In this document: positions 40,137-51,400 of the stretch, one piece after another
Position numbering within the stretch: position 1 is the stretch's first letter
Layout: each line of letters opens with the position of its first letter
Assembly: GCA_002005505.1 (NCBI GenBank)
Contig: KV908518.1
Span: 251,465 to 315,464 of the forward strand
Direction: 5' to 3'
DNA from: Botryococcus braunii
Lineage: Eukaryota > Chlorophyta > Trebouxiophyceae
Length of the DNA stretch: 64,000 nucleotides
Made by a program: the position numbers and the translations under genes
The notes under the pieces: model-generated
The model's input: the letters and a program-made list of their open reading frames with translations, nothing else
Told to the model about the DNA's origin: nothing
Database searches by the model: none

Positions 40137-40586
40137 TTTAACGAAGTGAGACGTGTAACTAAGATTTATAACAAGCTAAGCAAGGGTATCAGGCAAGGGT
40201 GACACCGAAGGTAGAAATCGAAGTTCCAATCCGTTACAAGTTCGCAGCCCTCCTCACGCAGGTCGTCCGAGTCTCCAAAGAACAATATATAATGAACAAT
40301 GTAGAGAATGCTAGATGTCTCACTCGTAGCAGCAAACCCAAAGACAATGATAACCACCCGAGTTCCTAGTCCACCTATGCGCGGATCCGGCTACGTCGTC
40401 CCTCTACGAGATGCTCTCGCGAGCATAGCGATATGGATGACGAGAGGAGACCCACTAGGATATTACAGTCATTTTCCTACACACAAGGACAACGAGATCT
40501 ACTCGTATCCCAAAGGGCACGAAGAAACATGAACTACGCGCACATCCTACGTGAGACGCGTCGCGCTGACGCGGCACCTCACTACA
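40137..40586 (-). repeat. 5' LTR of B3
   Basis: 450 bp, apparently identical to 35784-36233. PBS TGGTATCGGCG lies at 40125-40135 on the element strand. Confidence 0.9.
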
Positions 40587-40694
40587 CTTCGCCGCTAACG
40601 AGGGATGTCCCGTCGACTGGACATATGGATCGAATGCCACGACCCCCGAAGTGACAACAGCCCGACTCAAGGCCATTTGTGTGTCTCCTGGGTC

Positions 40695-43600
40695 CTAGCC
40701 CGTCTTGACCCGTGCCCAATACTCCTTCAACGCCCCAGGGGCATTCCGCAAGTTCGCCTCTGATTCCCACGTGTCATGTTCAGGGGAGTATCCCACCCAC
40801 CGAACCAGGAACTCATACGAGCGGCGAGCCTTCCGGTGGTGAAGAATTTTCTCCACCTCGTACTCGTCCTCCCCCTTCAGCACCTCTGCAGGTGGTGGTG
40901 GTTGGACACTGCCATCCCGGCGGTATCGTTCCAGCCGTGACACATGGAACACGTCATGTATCCTCCAGCGTGCCGGGAGGATCAACTCATAGGAGTTGCC
41001 TCCAACAGACTTGGCAATTTGGAACGGCCCGACCCACCGAGGCAACAGCTTCGGTGTGCCCTCTTTGAACCTTAGGTTCTTAGCCGACAACAGGACCCAA
41101 TCTCCTGGAGCGAACGTGACATCCTTACGCTTCGTGTTAGCGTAACGTGCCTGGCGTTCCGTCGCAATGCGATGTGTGCGCCGAGCTTCTGCCACTAAAC
41201 GCTGAATGCGTTGGACAAAGCTCGAGGCAGCCGGGACCCTGAACTCTGGCAGCACCGATACTGGTAGGTACGGGTGATGACCATAGTTCAACATGAACGG
41301 CGTGAAGCCTGTGCTGGAGTGCTCTGCATTGTTGATAGCAAACTCAGCACACGACAGCTTCTCGTCCCAGTCAGTCTGTGACTTAGACACATACATGCGA
41401 AGCATGTCCTCAAGAACACGGTTCACACGCTCTGTCTGCCCATCCGTCTGAGGATGATACGCCGTGGACATGGCCTGCTTGGTCCCAAGCATCCGACACA
41501 AGGCTCGAGTGAAGTGGCTCGTGAACAGGGGATCCCTGTCAGACACCACTTTCCTAGGCACTCCGTGGAGCTTCCAAATGTGATCCACAAACAGCTTCGC
41601 TGTCTGCTCAGCAGTCGCCGTGGTCTGCGTAGCCACCAAATGAACCATCTTCGACAGCTTGTCCACCACAACCAGTATGGCATCATGCCCATCCCTGGTG
41701 CGAGGCAACTGGGTGATGAAGTCCATGGTCACCGTGTCCCACGGTTTATGCGGAAGCTCAAGGGGATGCAACAGCCCCGAAGGCTTTGCATGTCTTGCCT
41801 TGTTCTTCTGGCAGAGGTGACAGTGAGTCACGTACTGCGTCACATCCTGTGTCATCGTCGGCCACCAATAATGGCGGCAACCAACTTCAGGGTTTTGTTC
41901 ACACCTTGGTGTCCAGCATACGGGCTATCATGCATTTCTTCCATAAGGTGGGATCTAAGCCCAAATGCATGCGGCACAACAATCTTTCCTTCGTGTAACA
42001 GGAAGCCGTCGTGTGCGACCAGAGGCGCCACATTGCTAGGTTCCTTGAACCAAAGGTCTTCCTGATAACCACGCACAAACTTGTCCTTCCACGTCATGCC
42101 CTCTCCCCCACCTGAAGGAGGCCTAGACTCGTGTCCCATACCACGAGCCGCTGCAGCCAAGGGAGTACCCTGTGCCCGGGTAACGGCGCAAATGACGTCC
42201 CGAAGGGAGCGATTTGGAAGACAAGGGGGACCCTCCGAAACGTATGAACGAGTGGAACGAACCACAACAGTGTTCACCAATGAGTTTGGAGGTGAATATC
42301 CCACCGGCGTGCGGCTCAGCGCATCCGCAACCACATTTGAGGCACCCGCCATATGTTCCCATGTGAAATGGAACCGGGAGAGAAACTCTGCCCAACGTGT
42401 CTGGCGGCGGCTCAACTGTGCCACAGTATCAAGGTAGGTAATAGCCTTGTGGTCAGTGACCACGCGGAACTCCGGCCCACCTTCAAGATAACAGCGCCAC
42501 ACCGTTAAGGCGTGAACCACTGCTAGCAGCTCTTGCTCCCCAGTTGGATAATTGATTTCTGCCGGTGTGAGGCGACGACTCTCAAAGGCAATGGGGCGGC
42601 CCTCTTGATATAAGACGGCCCCAAGACCTGCCAGTGAGGCATCCGTATGAACCTCAAACGGCTTAGAGAAATCCGGGAAAGCCAAGCACGGAGCTTGAGT
42701 CAAAGCCTGCTTAATAGCATCAAAGGCTTGCTGACACGAGCTCTTCCAGTCCCAAAGGACACCCTTGCGAGTCATGCCATGCAGGGGCATGGCCAGCCTT
42801 GCAAAGTCTCGAATGAACTTACGGAAGTATGTTGCCAATCCAAGAAAGGATCGCAGCTCCGTCAAGCACGTGGGCTTAGGCCAATTGTAGACTGCAGCAG
42901 TCTTGCGTGGGTCAACCTTCACGCCCTCAGAAGAGACAATATGGCCTAAGTAAGCCACCTCGGACTTAGCGAAGGAGCACTTCTTCATATTGGCATAGAG
43001 CTGATGCTCTCGAAGAAGCTCCAACACTTGCCGCAAATGCTGGCAATGCTCCTCTGGTGTCTTATTGTAGATGAGGATGTCACCAAGACAAACTTATGCA
43101 GATACGGCCGGAATATTGTATTCATTGCCGTCTGGAAAGTTGCCGGCGCGTTCGTCAATCCGAACGGCAAGACACGCCAGTGAAACAATCCATCGGGTGT
43201 ACGAAAGGCAGTCTTAGGTACATCGTCGTCGGATATCCGGATCTGATGGTACCCTGATGTCAAGTCCAGACTTGTTAACAAGGTCGCACCTTGAAGCTGA
43301 TCCAGTGCATCATCAATGCGAGGCATTGGGTACTTGTTCTTGACGGTGAGTTTGTTAAGTGCGCGATAGTCAATAACCATCCGCAAACCACCGTCCTTCT
43401 TCTGGACAAACAGGATAGGTGCACCGTAAGGAGAAGTTGAAGGTTCTATGAACTTCTTCTCCAGGAGCAGCTTCACCTGTCTTTCAGCTTCCATCACCTC
43501 CGAACGAGACAGTCGGTAGAAGGGTCGAGATGGAGGCTTCGCGTGTGGATCAATCAGAGGGATTGTGTGAGAAACCCCAGGACGGTCAGGGGGCAGCCCT

Positions 43601-44259
43601 GGCACGTCTTCAGGGAAGACATCTGCAAACTCTTGTAGCAAAGAGTGCACACTCACAGGTACGTCCACAAGCGATGCTTCAGAAGACAGCAATTGCTTTA
43701 CAGATGATAAGAACGTTTTACACCCCGCGCGCGCATGACGCTTGGCCTGTACCATCGTGATGACTAACTTCTTTGCATCTGTACAATCAGAGTCAGTCAT
43801 GGCGATGTTGTCCTTACATCGTAACCGAAAGGGCTTACCCTTCCTAGTGTACCCAGTGACACATTTGTCATCGAAGTTCACACTAGCACGAGCTCTGGTC
43901 AACCATTGCTGCCCTAACAACACATCCCACTCACAGGAGTGAACATGCATCACTGTACAAGTTACAGCAGCAAAACGGTAACCCTGGATCGTCACAGAGA
44001 TTGTAACATGCCCAAGATGATCAACTTCCATGCCATTGGCCATTTGCAACACTGCCTTCTCCGGTGGTGACTCTATTTGTAGACCAAGTCTATCCGCAAG
44101 CGCTGCGCTGATGATGTTGCAGCTAGCTCCAGAGTCAGCCAATACCTGGCAGTGCACGCCTTGCACCTGGCCATCAAAAATCATAGTCAGCTTTTGCACC
44201 TCAGCATCTGGGTGGAAAGCATTAGCGACTATCTGCATTGGACTTACATCAGCCCCCAC
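40695..44259 (-). pseudogene. pol: Element D Pol: protease-RT-RNase H-integrase-chromodomain, two frameshifts
   Basis: Three overlapping frames. 42985-44259: protease (DSGASCNI) and RT up to the active site. 41852-43036: end of RT, RNase H (HTDASLAGLGAVLYQ) and integrase finger start. 40695-41855: the rest of the finger (CHLCQKNK), D-D-E core (TMDFITQ; VSDRDPLF; QTERVNRVLED) and chromodomain (EYEVEKILHHRK ... FLVRWVGYSPEHDTWESE). Near 43085 a deletion of about 10 bp removes the YLDD active-site segment between a TTGGT repeat. Near 41882 one base is lost at the expected HYWWP motif. Both shifts inactivate it. Confidence 0.9.
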
Positions 44260-44280
44260 TTGGTCTGAAGGCCCATACCT

Positions 44281-45726
44281 TCAGGAAGCAGGTCCCTTGC
44301 CCTTGCCCTTGTCGTGGGCATCAGGCTTCTTGCAGAACTTAGCCGTGTGGCCCAGTTCCCCGCACTTGTAGCAGCGGCCTTCGCGCTTCATCCTCGCGGC
44401 ATACGCATTGGGCTGCGTGCCCGAAGGCCCAGCACCAGATCCATTCGAGCCCGGAGGCTTCCCAAAGGCAGCGCGCTTAGGAGGTGGAATAGCATCCCCG
44501 TCGGCCAGGCGCTTGCCCTTGATCAAGGCCTTCAGCTCCTGAGTCTCCTTCTCGTTCGCTGCACCGGGCAACATACGCAAGAAGGATTCAGCTTCCTTGG
44601 CAGCTTGAACAACAATGTCAAGGTTACCAAGCTCGTTACGAACGAGTGAATCCCTTGTTAAAACCTCCAAAATGTTCGGTTTTAACCCCGCCCTAAAGTA
44701 GGCACACGCTTCAGGGCCCGAGATAGGATACTTGACAGCTTCAACCATGATAGCACGAAACATAGCATGGTAAGCTGCCACGGACTTAGTTTGCCTCAAT
44801 CGCGCCAAGCGTGGACGCACAGTATTTTCAACTTCCACTTCAACGAAATGTGCGAGAAGGGAGGTCCTGAAAATGGCAAAGTCCTTCACGTCCTTTCCTT
44901 GAACAGAAAGAGACCTTTTTAGGAGCGCCCATTCCTTAGCGGCTCGACCAGTAAGGCAAAGGGACGCGTGGGACACTAATTCATCATCACGAAGGCCCAA
45001 AATAGACGAGTAGTCATCAAATTGACCGAACCAAGTGATGATATCCGTCCCCTCCTTTTCTCCATTGAATAACGGGGCCGGTGGGCGCCGAAAGGGCCCA
45101 CGTGACGGTTCCGTTGTTCGTCTCGCATTGAAATCAGAGTTCAACACGTCAGAGGACAGACCAGAAGTGGGGTGCTTACCGGCAACACGCTGAGTGAGCA
45201 CTGCCACTTCGGCCTCGAGCATATCCACGCGGTCCTCCGTACGACCCACGGAAGAATCCGTATCGAGCTCGGCAGCGATGAAGTACAACTGCCAAACTCT
45301 CGTTTCGTATTCCAGTTTCGCCGTCGCGAGCCTCTGCATTTCGGCAAAATGCGCCACCGAGTCGAAACCCGGCTTAAAGCCGCCCTCTCCAGTTACCTGG
45401 AGGTGCAGCTGCGTCGACAGCTTCGCCAAGTGAACCTCGACCCGCTCAAGCTTCTCGAAATAATCACCGATTTCACGAACCAGTTGCTGCGTAGCGATCT
45501 CGGCACTAGGAAGTGCTTGGATCTCTACGAGCTTCTGTTTCGTGAAAGCGCGACAATTTTCGTAGCTCAAGCCGTTCGAAAGGTCCGGGACTCGGGGATT
45601 TTTCCTGGCCCAAGTGGGCCACGAGTCGTCCCAAACCGTCCCAATAGCACACCTCCTCGTAGGAGGCACGGTTACAAATGTATTTCGCAACCCCTGCGGC
45701 ACTTCGACAAGTGTCCGGAGTGCCAT
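44281..45726 (-). CDS. gag: Gag of Gypsy element D
   Basis: Start chosen at ATG 45726 (MALRTLVEV); the open frame further upstream is leader and LTR-proximal sequence. Helical N-terminal half with coiled-coil character (LERVEVHLAKLSTQLHLQ; VDMLEAEVAVLTQRV), a retrotransposon-gag domain near 230-370 (DIITWFGQFDDYSSILG ... SLCLTGRAAKEWALLKR), then a basic linker and CCHC knuckle CYKCGELGHTAKFC near the end. No internal stop. Not obviously close to the gags of B, H or I. Confidence 0.88.
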   Translation of the reverse strand: MALRTLVEVPQGLRNTFVTVPPTRRCAIGTVWDDSWPTWARKNPRVPDLSNGLSYENCRAFTKQKLVEIQALPSAEIATQQLVREIGDYFEKLERVEVHLAKLSTQLHLQVTGEGGFKPGFDSVAHFAEMQRLATAKLEYETRVWQLYFIAAELDTDSSVGRTEDRVDMLEAEVAVLTQRVAGKHPTSGLSSDVLNSDFNARRTTEPSRGPFRRPPAPLFNGEKEGTDIITWFGQFDDYSSILGLRDDELVSHASLCLTGRAAKEWALLKRSLSVQGKDVKDFAIFRTSLLAHFVEVEVENTVRPRLARLRQTKSVAAYHAMFRAIMVEAVKYPISGPEACAYFRAGLKPNILEVLTRDSLVRNELGNLDIVVQAAKEAESFLRMLPGAANEKETQELKALIKGKRLADGDAIPPPKRAAFGKPPGSNGSGAGPSGTQPNAYAARMKREGRCYKCGELGHTAKFCKKPDAHDKGKGKGPAS

Positions 45727-45815
45727 CGCAAACCCCAGGTTTACGACCACGGACCCCAGGTCCGTAAAACACACAAGATACACGAGAAATCGAAAACCCG
45801 AGGTTTTAGAATTCT

Positions 45816-45826
45816 CGCCGATACCA
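45816..45826 (-). promoter_or_regulatory. Primer-binding site of D
   Basis: TGGTATCGGCG on the element strand, four bases after the 5' LTR (spacer TCTT). Confidence 0.75.
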
Positions 45827-45830
45827 AAGA

Positions 45831-46021
45831 TGTAATATCTTGTGCCAATCTCAAGTTCGTGTGAGAATGACCTCACACAGGTGCGACCCGTCTGATAGCA
45901 CCCCGCCAGCCAAGCTGGCCAGATTACGTAATGAGGTCATCGTACCCCGCTCTCCGATCACGCGCTATCGGCTCGATGCCGATCGGCTCCCTAACGGACC
46001 CTTCGCACTCGGAACGTTACA
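45831..46021 (-). repeat. 5' LTR of D (191 bp)
   Basis: Partner of 35076-35266, same length. Followed by GGAGG (46022-46026), the TSD. Confidence 0.9.
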
Positions 46022-46026
46022 GGAGG

Positions 46027-46124
46027 TGTTATAAAATGGGGATCATCAGGTGTACTTGGGAAAATTTCACTGCACATCTGATGAGATTCCCCTACATTGA
46101 TTTGCATGTTTGAAGAGGCCAAAT
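46027..46124 (+). repeat. Copia E 3' LTR, first part
   Basis: Starts TGTTATAAAATGG right after the (duplicated) polypurine-tract end. Interrupted by K after CAAAT (46120-46124) and resumed at 53144. Confidence 0.85.
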
Positions 46125-46818
46125 TGTGAAAGGTTATGGGCAATCGGCTTTCCCTGTACAAAGCAGACAGGTCGTCAATAGACGAAGTTACTCCAGCTAC
46201 AGTCCGTACGACTGTCTGCTGAGTGCCACACACAACTGTCGGACAAGACTAGCATCTGGTGATGCCCAGCATCTTTCACAACCAGTTACGTTACATCATT
46301 ATCTTGTACACAAGCACCGATCAAGCAATCACTAGATAAGGCTTTAGACGGCTACGTTCAAGTACATGCCTATACTCCCTGAAGTCACTGTCCCTTATCT
46401 GTTTGAGTGACTACAGGGTACACTAAGCTTGTTCACTCTCACAATAGCAACAATGATACAACACACACTGCCGCACCGTACCTGTACAAAGCAGACAGGT
46501 CGTCAATAGACGAAGTTACTCCAGCTACAGTCCGTACGACTGTCTGCTGAGTGCCACACACAACTGTCGGACAAGACTAGCATCTGGTGATGCCCAGCAT
46601 CTTTCACAACCAGTTGGTATTCACTCCGGTGGGGCAGCCTTAAGAGTTCATCCGACAAACGTGTGATCTAGATAGGATTGTACCTTATGTTCGAAAACGT
46701 CCAGAATCTGCCGTGTCTCAAGGTACCTTATGTTCTCAATGGACCCATATCCTAATAGTGCACACATGAAGATCACTTAAAGCACAAGGCATTCAATAAT
46801 AATGTTCAGAACTCAACA
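46125..46818 (-). repeat. 3' LTR of K with internal 135-bp duplication
   Basis: 694 bp, TGTGAAAGG...AACTCAACA on the plus strand. The same 135-bp unit occurs at 46153-46287 and 46481-46615 (period 328), starting CCTGTACAAAGCAGACAGG. Each unit holds complementary arms GCAGACAGGTCGT/ACGACTGTCTGC and GATGC/GCATC. Confidence 0.92.
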
Positions 46819-46838
46819 CTTCCCCTTGCCTGCATGCT

Positions 46839-48428
46839 TTAAGTGTATCTTCTCAAACCTAGTGAATCACGATGACCAACAAACACGGGCTTGGCAAGTG
46901 GCTTGGTCATAATGTCAGCCACATTGCGTGCAGATTCCACATAGAGGATATCTACCTGCCCAAGTGCCATAGCTTCCCTAGCGTAGTGGAAGCTTACTGC
47001 AACGTGCTTTGTGAATTTGGAATACAGGGGGTTCCGTAAATTAGAAATGCATCCTTGGTTGTCACAGAAAATTTTGACCCTCCAAGGTGCAGCCCCTATC
47101 TCTTCCAAGAAGCCCCTTAGCCAGTTGGCTTCCTTCACAATATGGCCAGCTGCCATAAACTCAGCTTGCACAGTTGAGGTAGCAACTGAGCTCTGCTTCT
47201 TGCTTCCCCAAACCACGGCACTACCATAGACTGATAGAACATAGCCAGTGGTGGAATACCTGTGGTCCAGGTCCCCAGCATAGTCGGCATCAACATAGCC
47301 TTCTAGCTCAGGGCCCTTTCCACCCAGAGTAAGAGCTAACTCTCTGGTATCTCTCAAGTACTTCAGCACTCGAATGGCCTCATTCCAGTGTGAGGTAGTG
47401 GGTGTCATTCTATACCTTGACAACACTCCAACAGCCTGAGAAATGTCAGGCCGGGTCGTATTGGCTATGTACAGTAACGATCCAATTAACTCGCAGTATC
47501 GATGACCAGGTGGCAGAGGGGTACCAGCCCCATGTGACATACCATCTGAGGACTCGGGTCTGCTGCTAGCCACGAAGTCCTTGGACATGGGGGTATCAAC
47601 CCCACGTCCATCATCAGCAACGCCAAACTTCTCCACAAGAGCATCAATCTTGGGAGTGCAACTCATGGAAATAGTGCCCTGAACTCTATTGCGTAGGACC
47701 TGACACCCCAGGAAATCATTCACCTCTCCCAAATCATGGATGGTGAAGTCCTTCTTCAATAACTCTTTCCCCCACTCAATCTCTGCAACCACTCTGGCAA
47801 CTATGAGAAGATCATCGACATAAACAAGAATAAACGACAGATTACCATCAGGGGCCCTCCTGATGTATACCCCAGCGTCGCTCTTGCACACACTATACCC
47901 CATCACGCTCAACTTGTCGCTCAAGGTCTTGTGCCAAGCCCGTGGGGCTTGCTTAAGACCGTAGAGTGCCTTCCTGAGCTTGCACACAACTCTCGTGTTG
48001 CCATTCTCAAATCCTGGTGGTTGGGTCACATAGACCTCTTCCTCCAACTCCCCATTGAGAAAAGCTGTCTTGATATCCACTTGGTGGATCTCAAGATTTT
48101 GTGTGGCAGCCACTGCCAGCACAGCTCTCCTAGCACCATAGCTGCTGGTAGGTGCAAAAACCTCACCAACATCTATACCAGGAATCTGTCTGCAACCCTG
48201 GGCAACCAATCTTGCTTTAAACCGAGTGACATTCCCATGTGCATCGTTTTTTGTAGAAAAAATCCAATGAACAGGGATAACTTTCTGCCCATGGGGTCTT
48301 TCCACATACTGCATAACCTCATGGGTGTCTAAAGACTCCATCTCCTCTTGCATTGCCTGCTGCCAAAACTCCCACTGAGGTGAGCGCTGGGCTTCCCTCA
48401 AGTTTGAGGGCACGTGAACTTTTCCCAA
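46839..48428 (-). CDS. pol: Copia K Pol part 2: RT and RNase H
   Basis: Open 529 residues. Linker end (SNLREAQRSPQWEFWQQAMQ), RT (HWIFSTKNDAHGNVTRFKARLV; VDIKTAFLNGEL; LYGLKQAPRAWH; YVDDLLIV), RNase H (YVDADYAGDLDHRYSTTGYV; STVQAEFMA; CDNQGC; TKHVAVSFHYAREA), and the C-terminal ADIMTKPL motif. All catalytic residues seen are normal. It overlaps the upstream frame by about 30 nt in a different phase. Confidence 0.92.
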   Translation of the reverse strand: MGKVHVPSNLREAQRSPQWEFWQQAMQEEMESLDTHEVMQYVERPHGQKVIPVHWIFSTKNDAHGNVTRFKARLVAQGCRQIPGIDVGEVFAPTSSYGARRAVLAVAATQNLEIHQVDIKTAFLNGELEEEVYVTQPPGFENGNTRVVCKLRKALYGLKQAPRAWHKTLSDKLSVMGYSVCKSDAGVYIRRAPDGNLSFILVYVDDLLIVARVVAEIEWGKELLKKDFTIHDLGEVNDFLGCQVLRNRVQGTISMSCTPKIDALVEKFGVADDGRGVDTPMSKDFVASSRPESSDGMSHGAGTPLPPGHRYCELIGSLLYIANTTRPDISQAVGVLSRYRMTPTTSHWNEAIRVLKYLRDTRELALTLGGKGPELEGYVDADYAGDLDHRYSTTGYVLSVYGSAVVWGSKKQSSVATSTVQAEFMAAGHIVKEANWLRGFLEEIGAAPWRVKIFCDNQGCISNLRNPLYSKFTKHVAVSFHYAREAMALGQVDILYVESARNVADIMTKPLAKPVFVGHRDSLGLRRYT

Positions 48429-51400
48429 CGTGACAGAAGGTACACTCTGTACCTTATGCTGTGGTGCAGCAGGGCTGTCAGCCTTACTGATGCTGTTCCC
48501 TTCTCTCTCTCTCTCTCTCCCTGGTTGCCAGAATAAGGTACATTATGTACCTTATGCTGGGACTGGGCAGTACTGCCGGGATTATCTGATTCCTTCTCAA
48601 GTCTCTCTCTCTCTCCTTGACTACTGGACTCATGTGCAGCACCCTTACATTCTCGCACCTTCCGCAATGCAGAGGGGAGCAGCAGCTCTCTCTCTCTCCT
48701 GGACTCACACTTGGGCACACTACCCAGACTTGCCTGAGCTGCGCCTACAATGTCAGCCTGCACACCATAAGCATGACTAGCCAGTGACTGGGATTGGGCA
48801 CCAGCTTCCCCTACTGCTGGCATGTCTAACCCACTGCTCTCATCTCTTACATCTGCACCGAACATAGCCTCGACTGTCTCAACCTGCCCCTGCATATCAG
48901 GGAGACCAACCATGTTTGGCTCACTCACAATTGCCTGACCTGGGTCAGGGGCATGCAATGGGATGTCAGAATGCTCTCTCCTAGCCACGCGCTGTACATA
49001 ACGCTGCTCCCTTGTAAGGGTGGTCCCTGGAGGAAGGGGAATTTGTGACTTCCCCTGCATTCGCAACCCCTCTTGTACCTTCTGCATTTTTTCTACCTGG
49101 GATTGAGTTTCTACACCCCCCCTGGCCAGATTCTGCATATGCTCAAGCACCGACCACGAGTGCTGAGATGGTTCTGGGGTCCCAACAGTAGAATCCAGGC
49201 TGGTGGGGTTTCCTTGGTCATGTGCTGCTGTGGTCCCGTCTCCAGACTGATCCCCAGCACAAAGTCCAGAGGTCCCAGGAGCCCCAGTGGAAAGCGTCTC
49301 CACTCCATGGTCATCCTCCTCATCCCAGAACGTGGGTGGAGCAGCAGAGGGAATTGCTTGAGGCGTTGCCAGATTCTCACTGCCAAGGGGGGGTGATATC
49401 CTAGAATCATAGACAGACCCAGGCTGGACCTTTGATAGACCCACTCTCTCAGCCCCCCTCAAGTGCTCGATAAAGCTGACGTCCCTACTCTCCTTCCACA
49501 CTCCATTCCCCACGTACACACGATACGCTTTAGACTGGGGACAATAACCAGTAAACATCCCAGGGATGGTCTTGGGCCCAAAAACAGACCTTTGGCCACT
49601 GGGAATGTGCACATGGGCTACACAGCCAAACGTGCGCAGCACAGACACATCAGGTTTGACACCAAAGAATAATTCCATGGGGGTCAGGGACCTGCCTGAA
49701 GTAGGACCCACATTGTAGAGGAGGGTAGCTGTCTCAAGCGCCTCCTTCCAAAGGGAGGGGTCTGCTGCAGCATGGACCAACAGAGTCCTTGTTCGCTCCT
49801 TCAGGGTCCTATTCATCCTCTCCGCCACCCCATTCTGCTGAGGCGTGTAGGGCGCTGAGGACTCCATCTTAGTGCCCTGCTGAGCACAAAACTCTTTGAA
49901 TTGCTGGTTCAGGAACTCTGAACCCCTGTCAGTCCTCACACACTTCACAACCGTGCCTCGTTGGGTCTGCCAAAAACGGAGCAGGTCTATCACAGCCTTT
50001 GGGATGCAATCCTTTGACTTCACAGGCAGGGAGGCAACTTGGTGTGAACTTTCATCCACTACAGTGACCCAATATCGTTCACCTGTGATGGCAGGAGGTG
50101 ATATGGGACCCACAGTATCCACATGGACTCTATCGAGTGGGTGATGTGCAGGCCTGGAAGATACAGGGAAAGGAGGTCTGGAGTGTTTCCCTTGTATACA
50201 CGATTCACAGTGCTTGGGGCACTCAGAGCAGGGAGCAAGGGAGATATTGATTCCTGTAACCAGATCTTCCTTGGAGAACCTCTGCATGCTGCTGGCACCA
50301 GGATGACCTAACCTAGCATGCCACAGAGATCTCTCGCTACACACGTGTCCTTTCCTAAGATGAGACGCCTCAGCCATGTGATCAATATGTCTGCAGCCAA
50401 CTTGCTGCCCTCTGACAGGACTAACAAACTCCAAAAAAAACAGACCTCGTGCGCGGGTGATATCTCCACACCACCCTTCAGGTCCCTTCATGGCTGTGTA
50501 ACCACCTGCAGTGTCAGTCAGGAAAGATGCTCCATCCTGAATTGCACCAGTGACTGAAATGAGGTTGGTATGCGCAGAAGGAACACACTGCACATTGTGC
50601 AGCCAGAATACTTCGTGCCTTGCATTCACAAGGCATACAGACCCAGATGCAATGATTCCTCCCTTGGCGTCTGAGGTTGCCAAGTGCAGAGGAAGAGGCT
50701 GTCTATGCATAACTGGATTATGGAGCAATGAGAGATCATTGACTATATGCACAGAGGCACCACTATCTATTAACCAAGATGTGCTGCTAGCTCCATGCGA
50801 AGTTGGGGCAAGCACATTGAGAGAGATAAACATCGCCTCACCAGAAGGAGGGGGTGGAGGTGGTAAATGCCACCCCGGAAACGTGTGTTGACTTGTTGGA
50901 TAGTTATATGCTGAAGGAGGTCCAGGGCTGGAAGCGGATGAAGGCGGGCCACCCCGGCCAGATCCATGGTCCCACCAGGCTTGAGGAGACGACTGTGGGC
51001 CTCCCTGGCCCCAGTAAGCTGCAGGCCCAACGCTTGCCGCTTGCATGTTTTGATGCAGAGCCTGCAGCTGCCTGAGCGGTCCGCAGTCAGTCATGAAGTG
51101 GCCCTTTGCCTTGCAGAAGTGGCATGTAAGCTCCTCTCTGGGCCTTCTTGCCCTGCCAGGTCCACGCCCCCTGCCACCAAAAGTAGTTGCAGAGGGGCCA
51201 GCGGGAGGCTGTTCGTTTGCTGGTAGTGCTGCTCCAACTCCCGGTACTGCTCCCACTCCTGGTGCAGCTCCAGCGCTTGATGACGCTCCAGCTACCCCCC
51301 CAGAGGGACCAGCCACTGCTGCAGCTGCCATGGCCTGAGGTGTTCCCTCTGCAGGTGGGTCCTTGTACCCACGGCTGGCTGCGGCGCGCAGGATTCTTTG

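Larger units (their letters stand above)
35784..40586 (-). mobile_element. Gypsy element B3, internally deleted
   Basis: 4.8-kb copy of family B with TSD CTTCG (35779-35783, 40587-40591) and apparently identical 450-bp LTRs. Compared with B1 it lacks 364 bp (RT/protease linker) and 1017 bp (protease and gag/pol junction). Both deletions join at short repeats. The duplication defines the true LTR ends for the whole family. Confidence 0.92.
35076..46021 (-). mobile_element. Gypsy element D, with B3 nested inside
   Basis: Minus-strand chromodomain element, TSD GGAGG (35071-35075, 46022-46026). 5' LTR 45831-46021, PBS, gag 44281-45726, pol 40695-44259, 3' noncoding region split by B3 (35784-40586), polypurine tract 35267-35279, 3' LTR 35076-35266. 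Without B3 it is about 6.1 kb. It sits precisely between Copia E's polypurine tract and 3' LTR. Confidence 0.92.

Noticed and set aside
46074..46090. Hammerhead-ribozyme-like CTGATGAG in the E LTR (retrozyme idea)
   Set aside because: No GAAA box, stem partners or cleavage triplet in the required positions nearby.
46125..46818. CRISPR-like or satellite array from the repeated units in the F and K LTRs
   Set aside because: Only two copies per LTR with a 180-190 bp non-repeated spacer. They are LTR-internal duplications.
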